64,000 nt of DNA, from positions 62,001-126,000 of the forward strand of contig CAIKYB010000027.1 of the NCBI GenBank assembly GCA_903831575.1. Direction: 5' to 3'. Source of the DNA: an uncultured Bacteroidota bacterium (GTDB taxonomy: Bacteria > Bacteroidota > Bacteroidia > Chitinophagales > Chitinophagaceae). Under the pieces are notes generated by a model. The model ran no database searches, had not been told where the DNA came from, and was given only the letters and a program-made list of their open reading frames with translations. This document shows, one piece after another, positions 7,771 through 18,038 of this stretch (position 1 is the first letter of the stretch; the number at the start of each line of letters is the position of its first letter). A program made the position numbers and the translations under genes.

Positions 7771-10700
7771 ATGGCATTCAAAAAAGAAAACCGTCCAAGA
7801 GCAACATTTTCTAAGATTACAATTGGCTTGGCTTCTCCAGACAGTATATTGGAAAGAAGTTATGGCGAAGTAATCAAACCTGAAACTATTAATTATCGTA
7901 CATACAAGCCTGAAAGAGATGGTTTGTTTTGTGAAAGAATTTTTGGGCCAGTAAAAGATTATGAGTGTGCTTGTGGAAAGTATAAGCGTATCCGTTATAA
8001 GGGTATTGTTTGTGATCGATGCGGTGTTGAAGTAACCGAGAAAAAAGTTCGTCGTGAAAGAATGGGACATATCAAATTGGTCGTTCCTGTTGTTCATATC
8101 TGGTATTTTAAATCTCTTCCAAATAAAATCGGCTATCTATTGGGCATGAGTTCTAAGAAATTAGAAACGATTGTTTATTATGAAAGATTTGTTGTTATCC
8201 AGCCTGGTATCAGAGCAGATAAAGGACAGACTTATGCCGAATTATTAACTGAAGAAGAATACCTGGATATCCTTGATGAATTGCCGAAAGAGAACCAGAT
8301 GCTTCCAGATGAAGATCCAAATAAGTTCATTGCCAAGATGGGAGCAGAAGCAGTTCATGCAATGCTTGAGCGTCTTGACTTGGATCAATTGAGTTTTGAT
8401 TTAAGAAATTCAGCAGCAACTGAAACCTCACAACAACGTAAAGCAGATGCCTTAAAGCGTCTAAGCGTTGTAGAAAGTTTCCGTGAAGCCAATACAAGAA
8501 TTGTTAATCGTCCGGAGTGGATGGTAATGCAATATATACCTGTTATTCCACCAGAATTAAGACCATTGGTTCCTTTGGATGGTGGAAGATTTGCGTCTTC
8601 TGATTTGAATGATTTATATCGTCGTGTGATTATTCGTAATAATCGTTTAAAGCGTCTATTAGAAATTAAAGCTCCTGAAGTAATCTTGCGTAATGAAAAA
8701 CGTATGTTACAGGAGTCTATCGATTCTTTGTTTGATAACAGTCGTAAATCAAATGCTGTTAAAGCAGAAGGTGGACGTGCCTTGAAATCATTAAGTGATG
8801 TATTGAAAGGTAAGCAAGGACGTTTCCGTCAAAACCTTTTAGGAAAGCGTGTTGATTATTCAGGTCGTTCTGTAATCGTGGTTGGTCCTGAAATGAAAAT
8901 GCATGAGTGCGGATTGCCAAAAGATATGGCTGCCGAATTATTTAAGCCATTTATTATCCGCAAACTGATAGAAAGAGGTATTGTAAAAACAGTGAAGAGC
9001 GCCCGTAAGTTGGTGGATAAAAAAGAAGCGATTATTTGGGATATTCTTGAAAATATATTAAAGGGTCACCCAGTAATGCTGAACAGAGCCCCAACACTTC
9101 ATAGATTGTCGATTCAGGCCTTCCAGCCGAAATTGATTGAAGGTAAGGCGATACATTTACATCCATTGGTAACGGCTGCATTTAATGCCGATTTTGATGG
9201 AGATCAGATGGCTGTTCACGTTCCATTAAGTAATGCCGCTATTCTTGAAGCTCAGTTATTGATGCTTTCTTCTCACAATATTTTGAACCCTCAAAATGGT
9301 ACGCCAATTACACTTCCTTCTCAGGATATGGTGCTTGGTTTATACTATATCACCAAGGGTAAAAAAACTATGGGGGATGATATTGTAAAAGGAGAAGGGA
9401 AAGCATTCTATTCATCTGATGAAGTGATTATTGCATACAATGAAAAGCAAATTGACCTTCATGCTAATATCAGAGTGAGAGCTAATTTCCGTAATCCAGA
9501 TGGCACGCTTACTTACAAGTTGATTGAAACAACTGTTGGTCGTGTAATCTTCAACCAGTTTGTACCAAAAGAAGTAGGATTTGTAAATGCGTTGTTGACT
9601 AAAAAAGCACTAAGAGAAATTATTGGTGATATTATTAAGTGGACAAGTGTTCCTATTACTGCTAGATTCCTTGATGATATTAAAACACTTGGATTCCGTA
9701 TGGCATTCCGTGGTGGATTATCATTCAATATAAATGATTTGATTATTCCTGTGGTTAAGGAGGAATTGGTAGCTGCTGCACAAGTGGAAGTTGCTGAGGT
9801 TTGGGAAAGTTATAACATGGGTTTAATTACCAATAATGAGAGATACAACCAGATTATTGATATCTGGAGTCGTGTTGATACTAAGGTAACAGAAACGCTT
9901 ATCCGCGAATTGGCAATTGATAAACAAGGATTTAATTCTGTTTACATGATGCTTGATTCAGGTGCTCGTGGTAGTAAACAACAGATCAAGCAGCTGGCAG
10001 GTTTGAGAGGTTTGATGGCTAAGCCAAGAAAATCTGGTTCTTCAGGTAGTGAAATTATTGAGAATCCAATTCTTGCGAATTTTAAAGATGGATTAAGTGT
10101 ATTGGAATATTTCATTTCTACGCATGGTGCCCGTAAAGGACTTGCGGATACAGCTCTTAAAACTGCCGATGCGGGTTATTTGACTCGTAGATTGGTAGAC
10201 GTTGCACAAGATGTTGTAATTAATGAAGAGGATTGTCAAACGCTACGTGGTATTGCGATTACAGCATTAAAAGATAATGAGGATATTATTGAACCATTGA
10301 GTGATAGAATTGAAGGACGTACTTCATTGCATGTGGTAACTAATCCGCTAACTGATGAAATTTTAGTTGGAGCAGGAGAAGAAATCAGTAATGATATTGC
10401 GAAAAAAATAGAAGAAACAGGCATAGAAACTATAGAAATCCGTTCGGTACTTACTTGCGAAAGCAAGCGTGGTGTTTGTGTGAGATGCTATGGTAGAAAT
10501 TTGGCTTCGGGTGCATTGGCGCAAAGAGGTGATGCAGTTGGAATTATTGCAGCACAATCAATTGGAGAGCCTGGTACACAGTTGACACTTCGTACGTTCC
10601 ACGTTGGTGGTGTCGCTGGTTCAGCATCTGTTGAGTCTTCTTTATTAGCTAAGTTTGATGGCACATTACAATTTGATGGTCTTCGTACGGTAAATACTGA

Positions 10701-12063
10701 AAATGCCGAAGGTAAAAAGATTGTTGTTGTTATTGGACGTACTGGAGAAGTTAGAAATATCGATGTGAAATCCGATCGTTTGTTAAATACCATGCATATT
10801 CCTTATGGATCTATTTTAAATGTAAAAGACGGCCAGAAGGTTGCTAAAGGAGATCCGATTTGTACTTGGGATCCGTTCAACAACGTAATTGTTGCTGAAG
10901 CTTATGGCAAGATTAAATTTGATGCGGTATTAGAAGGTATAACTTATCGTGATGAGGCAGATGAACAAACTGGTCACAGAGAGAAAGTAGTTATTGAAAC
11001 AAAAGATAAAACTAAACTTCCTGCAATCATTGTAGATGGTAAGGATAAAAAGACTTACAATCTTCCCGTAGGATCACATATCGTTATTGAAGAAGGTGAT
11101 GAAGTAAGAAGTGGACAGGTTTTGGTAAAGATTCCTAGAGTATTGAGTAAGTTGAAGGATATCACCGGAGGTCTTCCTCGTGTTACAGAATTGTTTGAGG
11201 CAAGAAATCCAAGCAACCCTGCAGTGGTTTGTGAAATTGATGGTGTTGTTTCTTTTGGAGCAATCAAACGTGGTAACAGAGAAATCAGTGTAGAAGCTAA
11301 GGATGGCATCTTACGTAAATATTTAGTTCCACTGAGTAGACAAATTCTTGTTCAAGATGGTGATTTTGTTAAAGCTGGAGCAGCATTGAGTGATGGTCAA
11401 ATTGCACCTGCTGATATTCTTTCTATCAAAGGACCTTTCGCTGTTCAAGAATATGTTGTTAATGAAATTCAAGAAGTATATCGTTTACAAGGGGTGAAAA
11501 TTAATGATAAGCACATCGAAGTAATTGTTCGCCAGATGATGCGTAAGGTTACTATCGAAGATGCTGGAGATACTAAATTCTTAGAAGGAGATACTGAAGA
11601 CAGATTAGATTTCAACTTGGAGAATGACAATATCTACGATAAAAAAGTAGTTACTGAAGCTGGCGAAAGCACAAAATTGAAATCTGGACAGATTGTTACC
11701 ATCCGTGACATCAGAGAAGAAAATTCTATCTTAAGAAGATCTGATAAGAAACTTGTTGAATATCGCGATGCTCAACCTGCAACATCTTCTCCATTGTTAC
11801 TTGGAATTACCAAAGCTTCATTGGGTACTCATAGCTGGATCTCTGCGGCTTCATTCCAGGAGACTACTAAAGTGTTAAGCTCAGCAGCAATACTGGGTAA
11901 AACAGACGAGATGCTGGGATTGAAAGAGAATGTAATCACAGGACATCATATCCCGGCTGGTACAGGGTTACGTGAATTTGAAAATATGATTGTTGGTAGC
12001 AAAGAAGAATATGAATTATTGATGACTACTAAAGAAGCGATGACTTTTGACGAAGAAGAGTAG
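7771..12063 (+). CDS. rpoC: DNA-directed RNA polymerase subunit beta prime
   Basis: The 1430 residues form a full beta' subunit. An N-terminal zinc site has CACGKYKR and CDRCG pairs. The catalytic loop FNADFDGDQ starts near residue 471, with D474, D476 and D478 as the Mg ligands. The trigger-loop region and the second zinc cluster ([16 protein letters not shown]) follow, then an acidic C-terminus ending FDEEE. It closes the rpoBC unit and is followed by a clear terminator. Confidence 0.99.
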   Translation: MAFKKENRPRATFSKITIGLASPDSILERSYGEVIKPETINYRTYKPERDGLFCERIFGPVKDYECACGKYKRIRYKGIVCDRCGVEVTEKKVRRERMGHIKLVVPVVHIWYFKSLPNKIGYLLGMSSKKLETIVYYERFVVIQPGIRADKGQTYAELLTEEEYLDILDELPKENQMLPDEDPNKFIAKMGAEAVHAMLERLDLDQLSFDLRNSAATETSQQRKADALKRLSVVESFREANTRIVNRPEWMVMQYIPVIPPELRPLVPLDGGRFASSDLNDLYRRVIIRNNRLKRLLEIKAPEVILRNEKRMLQESIDSLFDNSRKSNAVKAEGGRALKSLSDVLKGKQGRFRQNLLGKRVDYSGRSVIVVGPEMKMHECGLPKDMAAELFKPFIIRKLIERGIVKTVKSARKLVDKKEAIIWDILENILKGHPVMLNRAPTLHRLSIQAFQPKLIEGKAIHLHPLVTAAFNADFDGDQMAVHVPLSNAAILEAQLLMLSSHNILNPQNGTPITLPSQDMVLGLYYITKGKKTMGDDIVKGEGKAFYSSDEVIIAYNEKQIDLHANIRVRANFRNPDGTLTYKLIETTVGRVIFNQFVPKEVGFVNALLTKKALREIIGDIIKWTSVPITARFLDDIKTLGFRMAFRGGLSFNINDLIIPVVKEELVAAAQVEVAEVWESYNMGLITNNERYNQIIDIWSRVDTKVTETLIRELAIDKQGFNSVYMMLDSGARGSKQQIKQLAGLRGLMAKPRKSGSSGSEIIENPILANFKDGLSVLEYFISTHGARKGLADTALKTADAGYLTRRLVDVAQDVVINEEDCQTLRGIAITALKDNEDIIEPLSDRIEGRTSLHVVTNPLTDEILVGAGEEISNDIAKKIEETGIETIEIRSVLTCESKRGVCVRCYGRNLASGALAQRGDAVGIIAAQSIGEPGTQLTLRTFHVGGVAGSASVESSLLAKFDGTLQFDGLRTVNTENAEGKKIVVVIGRTGEVRNIDVKSDRLLNTMHIPYGSILNVKDGQKVAKGDPICTWDPFNNVIVAEAYGKIKFDAVLEGITYRDEADEQTGHREKVVIETKDKTKLPAIIVDGKDKKTYNLPVGSHIVIEEGDEVRSGQVLVKIPRVLSKLKDITGGLPRVTELFEARNPSNPAVVCEIDGVVSFGAIKRGNREISVEAKDGILRKYLVPLSRQILVQDGDFVKAGAALSDGQIAPADILSIKGPFAVQEYVVNEIQEVYRLQGVKINDKHIEVIVRQMMRKVTIEDAGDTKFLEGDTEDRLDFNLENDNIYDKKVVTEAGESTKLKSGQIVTIRDIREENSILRRSDKKLVEYRDAQPATSSPLLLGITKASLGTHSWISAASFQETTKVLSSAAILGKTDEMLGLKENVITGHHIPAGTGLREFENMIVGSKEEYELLMTTKEAMTFDEEE

Positions 12064-12089
12064 TTTGAAAATTTTTGAAATAGTAATAA

Positions 12090-12118
12090 AAATAGGCTGC
12101 CATTGGCAGCCTATTTTT
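12090..12118 (+). terminator. Terminator after rpoC
   Basis: AAATAGGCTGCC (12090-12101) pairs with GGCAGCCTATTT (12105-12116) over a three-base loop and ends in a T run. It closes the rpoBC transcript 26 bases after the stop codon. Confidence 0.9.
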
Positions 12119-12156
12119 ATGGGGTTAATCATTTACTAATTTATGGGGAACTGCTA

Positions 12157-12185
12157 TTGAATTATTCTACATTATTGATATCTTG
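12157..12185 (+). promoter_or_regulatory. Weak candidate promoter of the OmpH-like gene
   Basis: TTG at 12157-12159, a 19-base spacer and TATCTTG at 12179-12185 followed by CCGC resemble the Bacteroidota promoter with a shortened -7 box. It lies 18 bases before the coding start, so the leader would be very short. Confidence 0.35.
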
Positions 12186-12202
12186 CCGCAAAAATAAAAT
12201 AC

Positions 12203-12811
12203 ATGAAACCAGTATCTATCATCACAAACGTCGTTTTGATTATTGCCATCGCAGTTTTATACTATTTACATTTTACTGATCGGAATGGCGAAGGAAAAAA
12301 TGCAAAGCACCCCCAAGCTCAAGCGGTAAGTAAAAATGGCTCAACAATTTCGATTGCATATGTTGATTTGGATTCTCTTAATGAGAATATAAGTTTCATC
12401 AAAGACAATAGGAAATTATTGGAATCAGAGCAGCATGCGATTGAATTGGAATGGGAAAATGCCTATCGCAATTTAGAAAAACAAAAAAATGATTTTCTGA
12501 AAAGAGGATCTTCCATTACACAATCAGAAGCCGAAGAATTTCAAAATAAATTGTTGCAACAACAGCAGGAAGTAGATACGAAAAAACAGACGTTAACTCA
12601 AAAATTAAATCAGAAGAGTTATAAATTCATGGATGATATCCAGATGAAATTAAAGGCCTTTTTAAATGAGTATAATAGAGAAAAAGTGTATAGCTACATT
12701 TTCACAGTTGGGAATGGGTTGGATTATTTAGTATATAAAGATTCTTCAATGAACGTCACCCAGGATGTCATTACAGGGATGAATGAAATATTGAGTAAGG
12801 ATTCTAAATAA
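12203..12811 (+). CDS. OmpH/Skp-like periplasmic protein, membrane-anchored
   Basis: This 202-residue protein begins with a hydrophobic segment at about residues 5-23, probably an uncleaved anchor or a signal sequence. A beta-like stretch (TISIAYVDLDSLNENI) follows, then a long charged, Gln/Lys-rich coiled coil at about residues 75-155 and a small C-terminal region (YIFTVGNGLDYLVYK). This is the layout of OmpH/Skp family chaperones, which hold unfolded outer-membrane proteins in the periplasm. The AYVDLD start and the Y.YIF end fit Bacteroidota OmpH members. The exact client role is inference. A terminator follows, so it is a one-gene unit. Confidence 0.8.
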   Translation: MKPVSIITNVVLIIAIAVLYYLHFTDRNGEGKNAKHPQAQAVSKNGSTISIAYVDLDSLNENISFIKDNRKLLESEQHAIELEWENAYRNLEKQKNDFLKRGSSITQSEAEEFQNKLLQQQQEVDTKKQTLTQKLNQKSYKFMDDIQMKLKAFLNEYNREKVYSYIFTVGNGLDYLVYKDSSMNVTQDVITGMNEILSKDSK

Positions 12812-12835
12812 ATTTGAAAAAGAAATACTAACTTC

Positions 12836-12860
12836 AATCCCGTTAATAACGGGATTTTTT
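12836..12860 (+). terminator. Terminator after the OmpH-like gene
   Basis: AATCCCGTT (12836-12844) pairs with AACGGGATT (12848-12856) across a three-base loop and is followed by a T run to 12860. The next gene starts 20 bases later. Confidence 0.88.
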
Positions 12861-12880
12861 TATCTAATAAATTTTATTCT

Positions 12881-14305
12881 ATGTCAGAATCTACAAAAGG
12901 GTTTAAACCCACTTTAGGCTTGCTCGATGCAACAATGATTGTAGCAGGCTCCATGATTGGGTCCGGTATTTTTATTGTAAGTGCTGACATGTTGAAAGAC
13001 TTAGGTAGTGCTGGATGGTTATTGGCAGCATGGTTGATTACAGGAATCATGACGCTCATTGCTGCAGTAAGTTATGGTGAATTGAGTGGAATGTTTCCTA
13101 AAGCAGGTGGCCAGTATGTTTATCTTAAAGAAGCTTATAATCCTTTGGTGGGATTCTTGTATGGCTGGAGTTTTTTCTCCGTTATACAAACAGGTACTAT
13201 TGCAGCCGTTGCTGTTGGCTTTGCCAAATTTGCTGGTTATTTTTTTCCAGCACTTGCATGGGAAGATACCAATACATTTAGTGTCTTAGGATTAAGTATT
13301 CACTATGCTCAACTTGTTGCAATTGTATTGATTGTTATTTTGACTTTCATCAATACAAAAGGTGTGCAGACAGGAAAGGTTATTCAAACGATTTTTACTT
13401 CTACCAAATTGTTATCCCTTTTCGGATTAATTATTGCAGGTTTCATTGCGTTTAATTGGGATATCTGGCATGCAAACTGGAACAATGCATGGACTATTCA
13501 ACATATGACAAGAGGGATTGATGGCACTATTAGTTTTGAACCATTAGTTACAGGCGTTGCATTAGGTGCAATGGCAAGTGCTATGGTAGGTACAATATTT
13601 AGTAGTGATGCTTGGAATAATGTAACGTTTATCGCAGGAGAAATTAAAAATCCAAAAAGAAATATTGGGTTAAGTTTATTTTTCGGAACATTAATCGTTA
13701 CAGCTATTTATCTTTTAATCAATGTTGTTTATCTGGCCACAGTTCCTTTACATGATTTGGCATTTGCAAAAGACAACAGAGTAGCATTGAGTGCATCAGA
13801 AGCTATTTTTGGTAGTAGCGGAACGATTATTATTGCGATCATGATTATGATTTCAACTTTCGGTTGCAACAATGGATTGATTCTTGCCGGTGCGAGAGTT
13901 TATTATACGATGGCCAATGATCAGCTTTTTTTCAAAAAGGCAGGTACATTAAATAAAAATATTGTTCCGGAATGGGCTTTGTGGATTCAATGTGCAATGG
14001 CTTGTGTACTTTGTCTGAGTGGAAAATATGGCGACTTACTAGATATGGTTTCATTTATTGTGGTAATCTTTTATGTATTGACTATTGCCGGAATTTTTAT
14101 TTTGAGAAAATCAAGGCCAGATGCAGAGCGTCCTTACAAGGCATTCGGATATCCTGTTCTTCCGATTCTTTACATCATCATGGGGGTTAGTTTTTGTTCG
14201 TTATTGATTATTTACAAACCACAATTTACGTGGCCAGGGTTAATCATTACCTTGATTGGAATACCTCTTTATTACATGGCAGTTGCGAACAAGAAAAAAG
14301 ATTAA
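12881..14305 (+). CDS. APC-family amino acid permease
   Basis: The 474 residues are strongly hydrophobic, with about twelve predicted membrane segments. The first helix carries the APC signature MIVAGSMIGSGIFI, the unwound substrate-binding helix of the LeuT fold. Later marks are YGELSGMFPKAGGQYVYL and FGCNNGLILAGARVYYTMA, which fit the LAT/SteT-like serine-threonine or general amino acid exchanger branch. It would move amino acids across the inner membrane. Substrate and exchange mode cannot be read from the sequence. It stands between terminators and a 92-base gap, with no linked metabolic gene. Confidence 0.88.
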   Translation: MSESTKGFKPTLGLLDATMIVAGSMIGSGIFIVSADMLKDLGSAGWLLAAWLITGIMTLIAAVSYGELSGMFPKAGGQYVYLKEAYNPLVGFLYGWSFFSVIQTGTIAAVAVGFAKFAGYFFPALAWEDTNTFSVLGLSIHYAQLVAIVLIVILTFINTKGVQTGKVIQTIFTSTKLLSLFGLIIAGFIAFNWDIWHANWNNAWTIQHMTRGIDGTISFEPLVTGVALGAMASAMVGTIFSSDAWNNVTFIAGEIKNPKRNIGLSLFFGTLIVTAIYLLINVVYLATVPLHDLAFAKDNRVALSASEAIFGSSGTIIIAIMIMISTFGCNNGLILAGARVYYTMANDQLFFKKAGTLNKNIVPEWALWIQCAMACVLCLSGKYGDLLDMVSFIVVIFYVLTIAGIFILRKSRPDAERPYKAFGYPVLPILYIIMGVSFCSLLIIYKPQFTWPGLIITLIGIPLYYMAVANKKKD

Positions 14306-14397
14306 TTGTTATTCAATTGGTCTTAAAATAATATGCTGATTCCATTTCTGTTGATGGTTTTGAAAAAGGGTAAACTATTTTAAAAGGATTGTTGATT

Positions 14398-15399
14398 ATG
14401 GATAAATTTGATTTCGATTTATTGTTCTCTTCTTTTAATGATATCAGAGTAGGTGTTATTGGAGACATGATGCTGGATACCTATTGGTGGGGGAAAGCTG
14501 ACCGTATTTCTCCGGAAGCGCCAGTCCCTGTTGTATCTGTGTTGAAAAGAGAATACAGGATTGGCGGTGCTGGAAATGTGGCATTGAATTTATGCTCTTT
14601 AAATGCAAAAGTTCATGTTATTTCTGTTTTAGGAAACGATGAGGAAGGCAATCAACTCGTTTCTTTAATGGAATCAAATAATATGAATACTAAATTTGTA
14701 ATTAAAACTGATCATCGTCCAACAACAAATAAGATAAGAATAATCAGTCGAAATCAACAAATGATGAGATTAGATTCAGAAATAACTTCTTTTATTTCTG
14801 TTGATGAAGAAGATGCCATTTTAAAATCTTTTACTGCTTACATTGATGAAGTTGCTCCCCATATTATCATTTTGGAAGATTATAATAAAGGAGTATTAAC
14901 CGAAAGAGTAATTACAGAAATTATTAAGTTAAGCAAAGAGCACAATATTCTAATTGCCGTAGATCCAAAACGGAAGAACTTTTTTTGTTATCAAGCAGTT
15001 GATATTTTTAAACCTAATTTATCAGAAGTAAAAGAAGCATTAAATATTATTCAAGATGAAGTATCGCTGGGGGCATTAAAAGAAATTCATCAACAGCTTG
15101 CAGATAAACTAGGGCATCGGATTTCGTTAATTACATTGTCGGAGAAAGGGGTATTTTATCAATTGGCTTCTGAAAGTATGTTGATACCCACTCACATCAG
15201 ATCCATCAACGATGTAAGTGGAGCAGGTGATACCGTTATTGCTGTTGCTTCAATAGTTTATGCAGCTACTAAAAATGTGAGACTGATGGCTGAAGTAGCA
15301 AATATTGCTGGCGGATTGGTTTGTGAAGAGGTGGGAACCGCTGCAATAAATAGAGACAGGCTTTTGAAAGAATGTAAATTAGCACTAAATAAAAATTAA
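14398..15399 (+). CDS. rfaE1: D-glycero-beta-D-manno-heptose-7-phosphate kinase-like (RfaE domain I)
   Basis: This 333-residue PfkB/ribokinase-fold kinase begins with VGVIGDMMLDTYWWGKADRI and has SPEAPVPVV and GGAGNVALNL near the N-terminus, which are hallmarks of the RfaE/HldE kinase domain. The catalytic SGAGDT motif is at about residue 275. It phosphorylates heptose-7-phosphate at C1 for ADP-heptose synthesis, used in lipopolysaccharide and other glycans. The cytidylyltransferase-like domain II of fused HldE is absent. I chose the ATG at 14398; the frame opens with a TTG at 14389 that adds only three residues. Confidence 0.85.
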   Translation: MDKFDFDLLFSSFNDIRVGVIGDMMLDTYWWGKADRISPEAPVPVVSVLKREYRIGGAGNVALNLCSLNAKVHVISVLGNDEEGNQLVSLMESNNMNTKFVIKTDHRPTTNKIRIISRNQQMMRLDSEITSFISVDEEDAILKSFTAYIDEVAPHIIILEDYNKGVLTERVITEIIKLSKEHNILIAVDPKRKNFFCYQAVDIFKPNLSEVKEALNIIQDEVSLGALKEIHQQLADKLGHRISLITLSEKGVFYQLASESMLIPTHIRSINDVSGAGDTVIAVASIVYAATKNVRLMAEVANIAGGLVCEEVGTAAINRDRLLKECKLALNKN

Positions 15400-15458
15400 G
15401 GTTTAATTATTTCTACGAAATAGCTTTTAAAATTTAATATCTAATTCACTATAATTTT

Positions 15459-16415
15459 ATGCATCCATTTTCAATTGTAATACATGGCGGAGCCGGCACT
15501 ATTGTGAAATCAGATATGACTCCTGAATTAGAGAAAGCATATAAAATCGGTCTTGATAAATCATTGCAACAAGGGTTTTCTATACTTGAAAATGGTGGCA
15601 GCGCTATCAACGCAGTACGAGAAGCCATAACTCTTCTTGAAGATAATGTTTTGTTTAATGCGGGAAGAGGATCCGTCTTTACCAAGAAAGGAGTACAGGA
15701 AATGGATGCGGCTATAATGGACGGATCCAATCTGGCAGCAGGTTCTGTTACAGGAGTAAGAAATGTGATGAACCCTATTGAGCTTGCTTATGAAGTGATG
15801 ATAAATAGCAATCATGTTTTTTTAAGCGGTAAGGGCGCCAATGATTTTGCTATCAAACAAGGATTGAAATTAATGTCAGATGAATATTTCTTTTCGAAAT
15901 TCAGATATGACCAATGGAAAGAAATAAGAGACAGCGACAGCTATTCGCTTGATCATACTCACCAGGATTTAGCAGAGTTATTGAAAGATAAAAAATTCGG
16001 AACAGTAGGAGCGGTGGCTTGTGATCAACATGGGAATATTGCTGCTGCGACAAGTACTGGAGGAATGACGAATAAGCAGTATGGCAGGATTGGGGATAGT
16101 CCGATAATAGGCGCAGGGACTTACGCCAACAATAAAACATGTGCTATAAGCTGTACCGGTCATGGCGAACCATTTATCAGAGCTGTGGCCGCCCATGATG
16201 TGAATGCATTAATGGAGTACAAAGGCCTTTCCCTTCAGGAGGCGATGAATGAAGTTGTTCATCATAAACTTATTGAATTAAAAGGCGAAGGAGGTATGAT
16301 TGGTGTTGATGCAAATGGAAATACGGCCATGGTTTTTAATAGTACAGGAATGTACAGAGGAATGAAAAATAGTAATGGTGAAGAAAAGGTTGGAATTTAC
16401 AAAGAAGAGATATAG
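15459..16415 (+). CDS. Isoaspartyl peptidase/L-asparaginase (Ntn hydrolase)
   Basis: This 318-residue enzyme is the plant-type asparaginase. Its N-terminal half (HGGAGT, GGSAINAV, FNAGRGSV, MDAAIMDG) leads to the self-cleavage site. Thr182 in FGTVGAVA would become the catalytic N-terminal nucleophile of the beta chain after autoproteolysis. TSTGG and the IGAGTYANN segment complete the active site. It hydrolyses isoaspartyl dipeptides and asparagine. No signal peptide is seen, so a cytoplasmic role in peptide repair is likely. ispD begins 18 bases after the stop. Confidence 0.93.
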   Translation: MHPFSIVIHGGAGTIVKSDMTPELEKAYKIGLDKSLQQGFSILENGGSAINAVREAITLLEDNVLFNAGRGSVFTKKGVQEMDAAIMDGSNLAAGSVTGVRNVMNPIELAYEVMINSNHVFLSGKGANDFAIKQGLKLMSDEYFFSKFRYDQWKEIRDSDSYSLDHTHQDLAELLKDKKFGTVGAVACDQHGNIAAATSTGGMTNKQYGRIGDSPIIGAGTYANNKTCAISCTGHGEPFIRAVAAHDVNALMEYKGLSLQEAMNEVVHHKLIELKGEGGMIGVDANGNTAMVFNSTGMYRGMKNSNGEEKVGIYKEEI

Positions 16416-16433
16416 TAAACAATATAATCTGTA

Positions 16434-17108
16434 ATGAGTTCCCAAAAAAAATATCTAGTATTAGTAGCTGGTGGAAATGGAAGCAGGATGAATAATGATC
16501 TTCCAAAACAATTTTTATCTGTACGCCAAAAGCCGATTTTATTTTACACGATAAATACTTTCCTAACTGCATTCGAGGATTTGATGATTATTCTTGTCTT
16601 ACCAAAGGAATATATTTTCAAGGGAGAGGAAATCATTGCTACCTACTTTGATAAAAAAAATATTGCTATTGTTGAAGGAGGTAAAACAAGATTCGAATCA
16701 GTAAAAAATGGATTAAGTTATATTAAAGAGGAAAGTGTAATTTTTGTTCATGATGCTGTAAGATGCTTGCTGACAAAGGATTTGATTCTTCGTTGTCACA
16801 GCCAGGCTTTAGAAAAAGGTTCTGCAATTCCGGCTATTGAATCCAAGGATAGTGTTAGGATTGTAGAAAATGGTTCGAATAAAGCTATAGACAGATCTGC
16901 TGTAAGACTCATTCAAACGCCTCAGGTTTTTTTAAGTAAAATTTTACTTCCTGCTTTTACTTCTCCCTATAAAGATTTTTTTACTGACGAAGCTTCAGTT
17001 GTGGAGTATGCCGGGAATCTGATTCACTTGATTGAAGGTGAAGAAAATAACATCAAGATTACTTATCCGATGGATCTGGTATTGGCTGAAAAAATATTAG
17101 CAATATAA
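16434..17108 (+). CDS. ispD: 2-C-methyl-D-erythritol 4-phosphate cytidylyltransferase
   Basis: The 224 residues match IspD. The CTP-binding N-terminus LVAGGNGSRMNNDLPKQF is followed by VHDAVR near residue 103, and the end has ITYPMDLVLAEKIL. It joins MEP to CTP in the non-mevalonate isoprenoid pathway. It sits 18 bases behind the isoaspartyl peptidase gene and is probably cotranscribed with it. Its stop codon lies one base from the stop of the next, convergent gene, so no intergenic terminator fits between them. Confidence 0.95.
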   Translation: MSSQKKYLVLVAGGNGSRMNNDLPKQFLSVRQKPILFYTINTFLTAFEDLMIILVLPKEYIFKGEEIIATYFDKKNIAIVEGGKTRFESVKNGLSYIKEESVIFVHDAVRCLLTKDLILRCHSQALEKGSAIPAIESKDSVRIVENGSNKAIDRSAVRLIQTPQVFLSKILLPAFTSPYKDFFTDEASVVEYAGNLIHLIEGEENNIKITYPMDLVLAEKILAI

Positions 17109-17109
17109 C

Positions 17110-18036
17110 TCACCCTTTAAGCCACCTGATTATTTTAGGCAAATTATTGAATCTGATAAAAGGGTAGGGTTGATTGTTGTCAGTGAATTTTCTGTAAAAA
17201 AAAGCGATGCCTTCAATATCACTTCCTTCAAAGTCGAAAACCAGCTGTTGTCCAGAAAATTCTTTCATCATTGAATCATACAGAAAATAGTTAGCAGATA
17301 GCTTTTTGCCAGCTGGAAATAAACAAGGAACTAAATTATATATTCTGTTGTTATCTTTTATCATCAATACTGCTGCAAGTAAGCGCTTTTCAGTTGCATC
17401 ATAAACTTCTCTGATGAAGAGTTTTTTTTCTTTAGCAAAATGAATACATAATTCTTCGAAATGAGTGTAGTCAATATTTCGAACGGAAGGAATCTTTTTT
17501 TTATAAAGAGATTTGAATTGTTTTATTGTAGCATGGATGTCGTCGGAAGCTTTGTACTTCAGCTGATAAGTACTTGATTTTTTTAATTTCCTTTTTAGGT
17601 ATGGAGAGTAACATGCTGATAATGATTCGTAATTTTTTTGAAGATCAAGGATGAAATTATTTCTTATAATAATTTCAAATGAACCAGGAGACGCAGTAAT
17701 TGGGTTCCCATAATTAAGGGAGAATGTTGAAAATTTAAAATGTCTACAAGCTTCTAGTATAAATCTTTCTGTCGTTTTTTCGCTGATTTTGTTTCGACTA
17801 TAAATACCTCCTTGCTGATAAAAAGCTGGCTGGTATAAATATTTAATTCCGAATTTAATTTTCCAGGGAAGTGGCATTACGGCTTCGTAATCATTTAAAA
17901 TGATGGCATCCCAATTGCCGCACATTTTATCCAGGTATACCGACTCTGCATAAACAAGTTTATTTATAGCGTTATTGATGCAGAGATCCCACTCTTTTTT
18001 ATCAATATGTTCATGTTTAATATAAGTCAGTTTCAA
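17110..18036 (-). CDS. GNAT/FemAB-like acetyltransferase-fold protein
   Basis: This 308-residue protein has no signal peptide. It resembles the family of FemAB/GNAT-like proteins common in Bacteroidota. An N-terminal half contains YQPAFYQQGGIY and a C-terminal half contains LLAAVLMIKDNNRIYNL and FDFEGSDIEGIAFFYRKFT, a pattern of the second GNAT-type lobe. The substrate is unknown; an envelope or amino-acyl transfer role is only suggested by family. It starts two bases after the M1 peptidase gene and is the last gene of the minus-strand run from accA. Function confidence is low; it is clearly a real gene. Confidence 0.65.
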   Translation of the reverse strand: MKLTYIKHEHIDKKEWDLCINNAINKLVYAESVYLDKMCGNWDAIILNDYEAVMPLPWKIKFGIKYLYQPAFYQQGGIYSRNKISEKTTERFILEACRHFKFSTFSLNYGNPITASPGSFEIIIRNNFILDLQKNYESLSACYSPYLKRKLKKSSTYQLKYKASDDIHATIKQFKSLYKKKIPSVRNIDYTHFEELCIHFAKEKKLFIREVYDATEKRLLAAVLMIKDNNRIYNLVPCLFPAGKKLSANYFLYDSMMKEFSGQQLVFDFEGSDIEGIAFFYRKFTDNNQPYPFIRFNNLPKIIRWLKG

Positions 18037-18038
18037 AA